Shown here piece by piece: positions 62,601-64,000 of a stretch of DNA of 64,000 nucleotides; positions within the stretch are counted from its first letter, which is position 1, and each line of letters opens with the position of its first letter. The position numbers were made by a program, and so were the translations under genes. The stretch spans positions 124,001 through 188,000 of the forward strand of contig NZ_JARZAJ010000009.1 of the NCBI RefSeq assembly GCF_029892105.1. The letters are read 5' to 3'. The DNA comes from Kitasatospora sp. GP82. GTDB taxonomy: Bacteria; Actinomycetota; Actinomycetes; Streptomycetales; Streptomycetaceae. The notes below the pieces were generated by a model. That model worked only from the letters and a program-made list of their open reading frames with translations, ran no database searches and was not told the origin of the DNA.

Positions 62601-64000
62601 CAGGAGATCTACGCACTCGACGGCAGCGAGGCCGAGCGCCGCCCCTACAGCATCGCCGAGCACAGCTACACGGTCGAGCTCCTCCAGCCGGCCGTCCAAC
62701 AGCACCCCGACCCGGAGGGCCGTCGGCCCGCCGTGTACTTCACCCACCCGCGCGAGACGGTGACCGCACACTACGAGCGAGCCCTGTACCCGGTGGGCGA
62801 GGAGCTGCTGCCCGACCCTCGGATCGGCCACGAAGTCGTCCTGGAGGTCGACGACTTCGGCGACGTCCTGCGCTCCGCGGAGGTCGGGTACGGCCGTCGC
62901 CACCGGGATCCGGACCCGCTGCTCACCCCCGCCGACCACGCGAACCAGGGCCGGCTGCACGTCGTGGTCACCGAGAACCGCTACACCAACGCGGTTGAGC
63001 AGGCGGATGTCCACCGGACTCCTCGGCCGGCCGAGGCCCGGACTTTCGAGGTACTCGGTCTGGCCCCGTCCCATCGGCTGTTCGGCTTCGTGGAGCTGCG
63101 CAGCCTGCTGGACGCGCCCGCAGACGAACTTCCGTACGAGGCATGGGACACCGACCCGACCGGACTGGAGCGACCGGCCCGGCGAATGATCGAGCACAGG
63201 CGCACCCTGTTCCGCCGGGACGACCTGGCCGGTCCGCTGCCTCACGGCGTCCTCGAACCGCTGGCGCTGCCGTACGAGGACTACCGCCAGGCATTCACGC
63301 CGGGGCTGCTCGTCGAGCTCTACGGTGAGCGGGTGGGTACGGTGCAACTCGCGGCCGCCGGCTATGTCGAGCACGACGGGGGCTGGTGGATCCCGTCGGG
63401 CCGGGTCTTCTACTCACCCGGGGCCGATGACGCCCCGGTCGACGAACTCGCCTTCGCCCGTGACCACTTCTTCCTTCCGTACCGCTTCCGCGACCCGTTC
63501 GGCGCGACCGCCGAAGTCGCGTACGACGGGTACACCCTCCTCGTCACCGGTACCCGTGACCCGCTCGGCAACCTGGTCACGGCCGGTGAGCGCGGCCCGG
63601 ACGACCAGGTCCTGACCAACGGCAACGACTACCGGGTGCTCCAGCCCCGGCTCGCCACCGACGCCAACCGCAACCGCGTCGAGGTCTGCTTCGACGCCCT
63701 GGGCAGGGTGGCCGGTACCGCGGTGATGGGTAAGCGTGAGGAACAACTCGGGGACTCCCTCTCCGGATTCGACCCGGACCCGGACCCGGATGCGGTCGCC
63801 CGGTACATGGCCGACCCCCTCGCCGACCCGTACGCCCTGCTGGGTAAGGCGACGACCAGGACGGTGTACGACGCTGACGCCTTCTGGCGCACCCGGCAGG
63901 ATCCGGACCCTCGTCCGTGTGTCTCGGCCGGGCTGGCCCGCGAAACCCACCTGCATGACCTTGCCGACGGAGAGCGGACCCGAATCCAGCACGGCTTCAC
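59694..64000 (+). CDS. Tc-toxin B-component-like protein (SpvB/TcaC N-terminus, TcdB middle domain), 3' partial
   Basis: The frame stays open from ATG 59694 to the end of the window, over 1430 residues. A GGAGG lies 10 bases before; ATG 59685 is also in frame. After a Ser/Ala/Pro leader, the SpvB domain begins near residue 63 (SLPKGGGAIRGVDEKFAANP, LALSYDSGQGNGVFGLGWHL). VCBS/FG-GAP-like units follow: FVDLDGDGRADVLITGE, LADVSGDGLADLVRI, VADIDGSGTADLIYLHRDG. The TcdB middle domain holds GGTKPHLLTSACNNLGA and LTLRQEIYALDGSEAERRPY. B components form half the cocoon that encloses a toxic C-terminal fragment delivered by a TcA pore. The C part and TcA, if present, lie beyond the window. Not secreted by signal peptide. 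Confidence 0.92.
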   Translation, partial: MSFTQGVPSPGQFGAAPSWAASDGPVPDAASGTSDVTSGSGAAPSPGPAVPSASSFVPAAPVVSLPKGGGAIRGVDEKFAANPVTGSGTLSVRLAVSPGRGSVGPTLALSYDSGQGNGVFGLGWHLGLPAITRKTEKGLPSYRDAGVGSFDDRDEQEGDGHPLGEAEDTFILAGAEDLVPVLEEKDGHWRPVRHRRTVNGRAYTVQHYRPRIEAAFARIERWTDCRSGEPHWRSISRDNVTTVYGRTAESRIADPHDPLRVFSWLVCESFDDTGNAVVYEYKPEDGAGLDIARSHERNRTEADRAANRHLKRIRYGNRVPLLVEPDLSRAQWLFEVVFDYGEHDPDSPAPQEVRPWTCRLDPFSSYRAGFEVRTYRLCRRVLMFHHFPDEPGVGRDCLVRSTDLLYRGDPARGEAVVSVAESVTQRGYRRRPDGSYLVRSMPPLEFGYTEAVLDMRQHTLDPQSAANLPAGLDGSVYRWVDLDGEGLSGILTEQGGSWFYKPNRGDGRFGPLQPVAARPSQAALRGGRQELLDLNGNGRLDLVDLAGAAPGFTGRTESRAWQQFRPFRFRPDIAWDDPNLRFVDLDGDGRADVLITGEQAFTWHSSLGEDGFGPGRREFVPLDEERGPRLVFADRTQAIHLADVSGDGLADLVRIRNGEICYWPNLGYGRFGAKVAMDDAPWLDDPDQFDPQRLRVADIDGSGTADLIYLHRDGVLIHFNRSGNAWGPARRLGVAFPRADSAAQVSVSDLLGNGTACLVWSSPLPGAAAQPLRYLDLMGGTKPHLLTSACNNLGARTCVRYAPSTRFYSADQEAGRPWVTRLPFPVQVVERVETVDRIGRNRFTTRYAYHHGYFDAVEREFRGFGLVEQWDSEAITVLGTDLSRDAANWDEAAYVPPVLTRTWFHTGAVPMEGQVSRHLADEYHPDERAIGDSALPTAVRRPGGPELPWRLSADEARQAYRALKGLTLRQEIYALDGSEAERRPYSIAEHSYTVELLQPAVQQHPDPEGRRPAVYFTHPRETVTAHYERALYPVGEELLPDPRIGHEVVLEVDDFGDVLRSAEVGYGRRHRDPDPLLTPADHANQGRLHVVVTENRYTNAVEQADVHRTPRPAEARTFEVLGLAPSHRLFGFVELRSLLDAPADELPYEAWDTDPTGLERPARRMIEHRRTLFRRDDLAGPLPHGVLEPLALPYEDYRQAFTPGLLVELYGERVGTVQLAAAGYVEHDGGWWIPSGRVFYSPGADDAPVDELAFARDHFFLPYRFRDPFGATAEVAYDGYTLLVTGTRDPLGNLVTAGERGPDDQVLTNGNDYRVLQPRLATDANRNRVEVCFDALGRVAGTAVMGKREEQLGDSLSGFDPDPDPDAVARYMADPLADPYALLGKATTRTVYDADAFWRTRQDPDPRPCVSAGLARETHLHDLADGERTRIQHGF

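Noticed and set aside
59745..63374. A minus-strand open frame of about 1200 codons opposite the toxin gene
   Set aside because: Antisense shadow of the SpvB/TcdB reading frame; no motifs, and codon bias fits the plus strand.

Overview
The window is high-GC (about 70 percent) DNA with strong third-position GC bias and GTG/TTG start codons. Its gene families (LppU-like lipoprotein-type proteins, ECF sigma factors, SpoIIE phosphatases, sedolisins, DUF5133, DUF6296, a SapA-like spore protein, an initiator tRNA with a C-U end mismatch) point to a streptomycete: Streptomyces or, because of the DUF6296-like gene, perhaps Kitasatospora. The genus is an inference. Both ends cut a gene: a Pls/PosA-type synthetase on the left and a Tc-toxin B-component on the right.

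0-6.4 kb: a membrane-bound single-module peptide synthetase of the poly-amino-acid type, an M1 metallopeptidase that may be its matching degrading enzyme, and a TIR-domain protein. 6.5-11.6 kb (minus strand): methylmalonyl-CoA mutase operon mutA-mutB-meaB. 12.2-16.4 kb: selenium-binding-family protein, an aminoglycoside-phosphotransferase-fold kinase, an ABM monooxygenase, a repeat-bearing LppU-like protein and a small unknown protein. 16.7-18.6 kb: an ArsR regulator and an MFS exporter with a His-rich tail, separated by a near-perfect palindrome. 18.6-20.3 kb: an ECF sigma factor, a damaged zinc-finger anti-sigma factor and a secreted blue-copper protein.

20.4-32.6 kb: a GT39-type membrane glycosyltransferase, a sedolisin (S53) peptidase, a large LuxR-type ATPase regulator, an FAD monooxygenase, the tail of a ketosynthase III coupled to a type II thioesterase, and a second LuxR regulator fused at its 3' end to a broken membrane-protein gene. 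The last five look like the remains of a polyketide-type locus. 33.5-39.6 kb: tRNA-fMet, an acyltransferase-3 protein, a divergent LysR/SDR pair around a palindrome, a Tat-exported glycosidase-like protein and a GNAT. 39.9-46.3 kb: small stress or regulation proteins (roadblock, PfpI, DUF5133, a collapsed STAS protein, DUF6296), FUSC and MarR, and a membrane-anchored SapA-like protein.

46.3-48.4 kb is a gene graveyard: WD40, gamma-glutamyltranspeptidase, LuxR and luciferase-like remnants in succession. 48.5-59.4 kb: a lytic transglycosylase, a second sedolisin, a ribbon-helix-helix protein with a triple-repeat operator over its start codon, a DUF4097 protein, a broken ABC permease, one intact and one truncated P450, an AIM24 protein and two convergent SpoIIE-type phosphatases. 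59.7-64 kb: a SpvB/TcdB-type toxin subunit running off the end.

At least ten gene remnants occur, nearly all in the accessory-looking stretches, which suggests a chromosome-arm region under rapid turnover. No CRISPR array, integrase, transposase or rRNA gene was seen.
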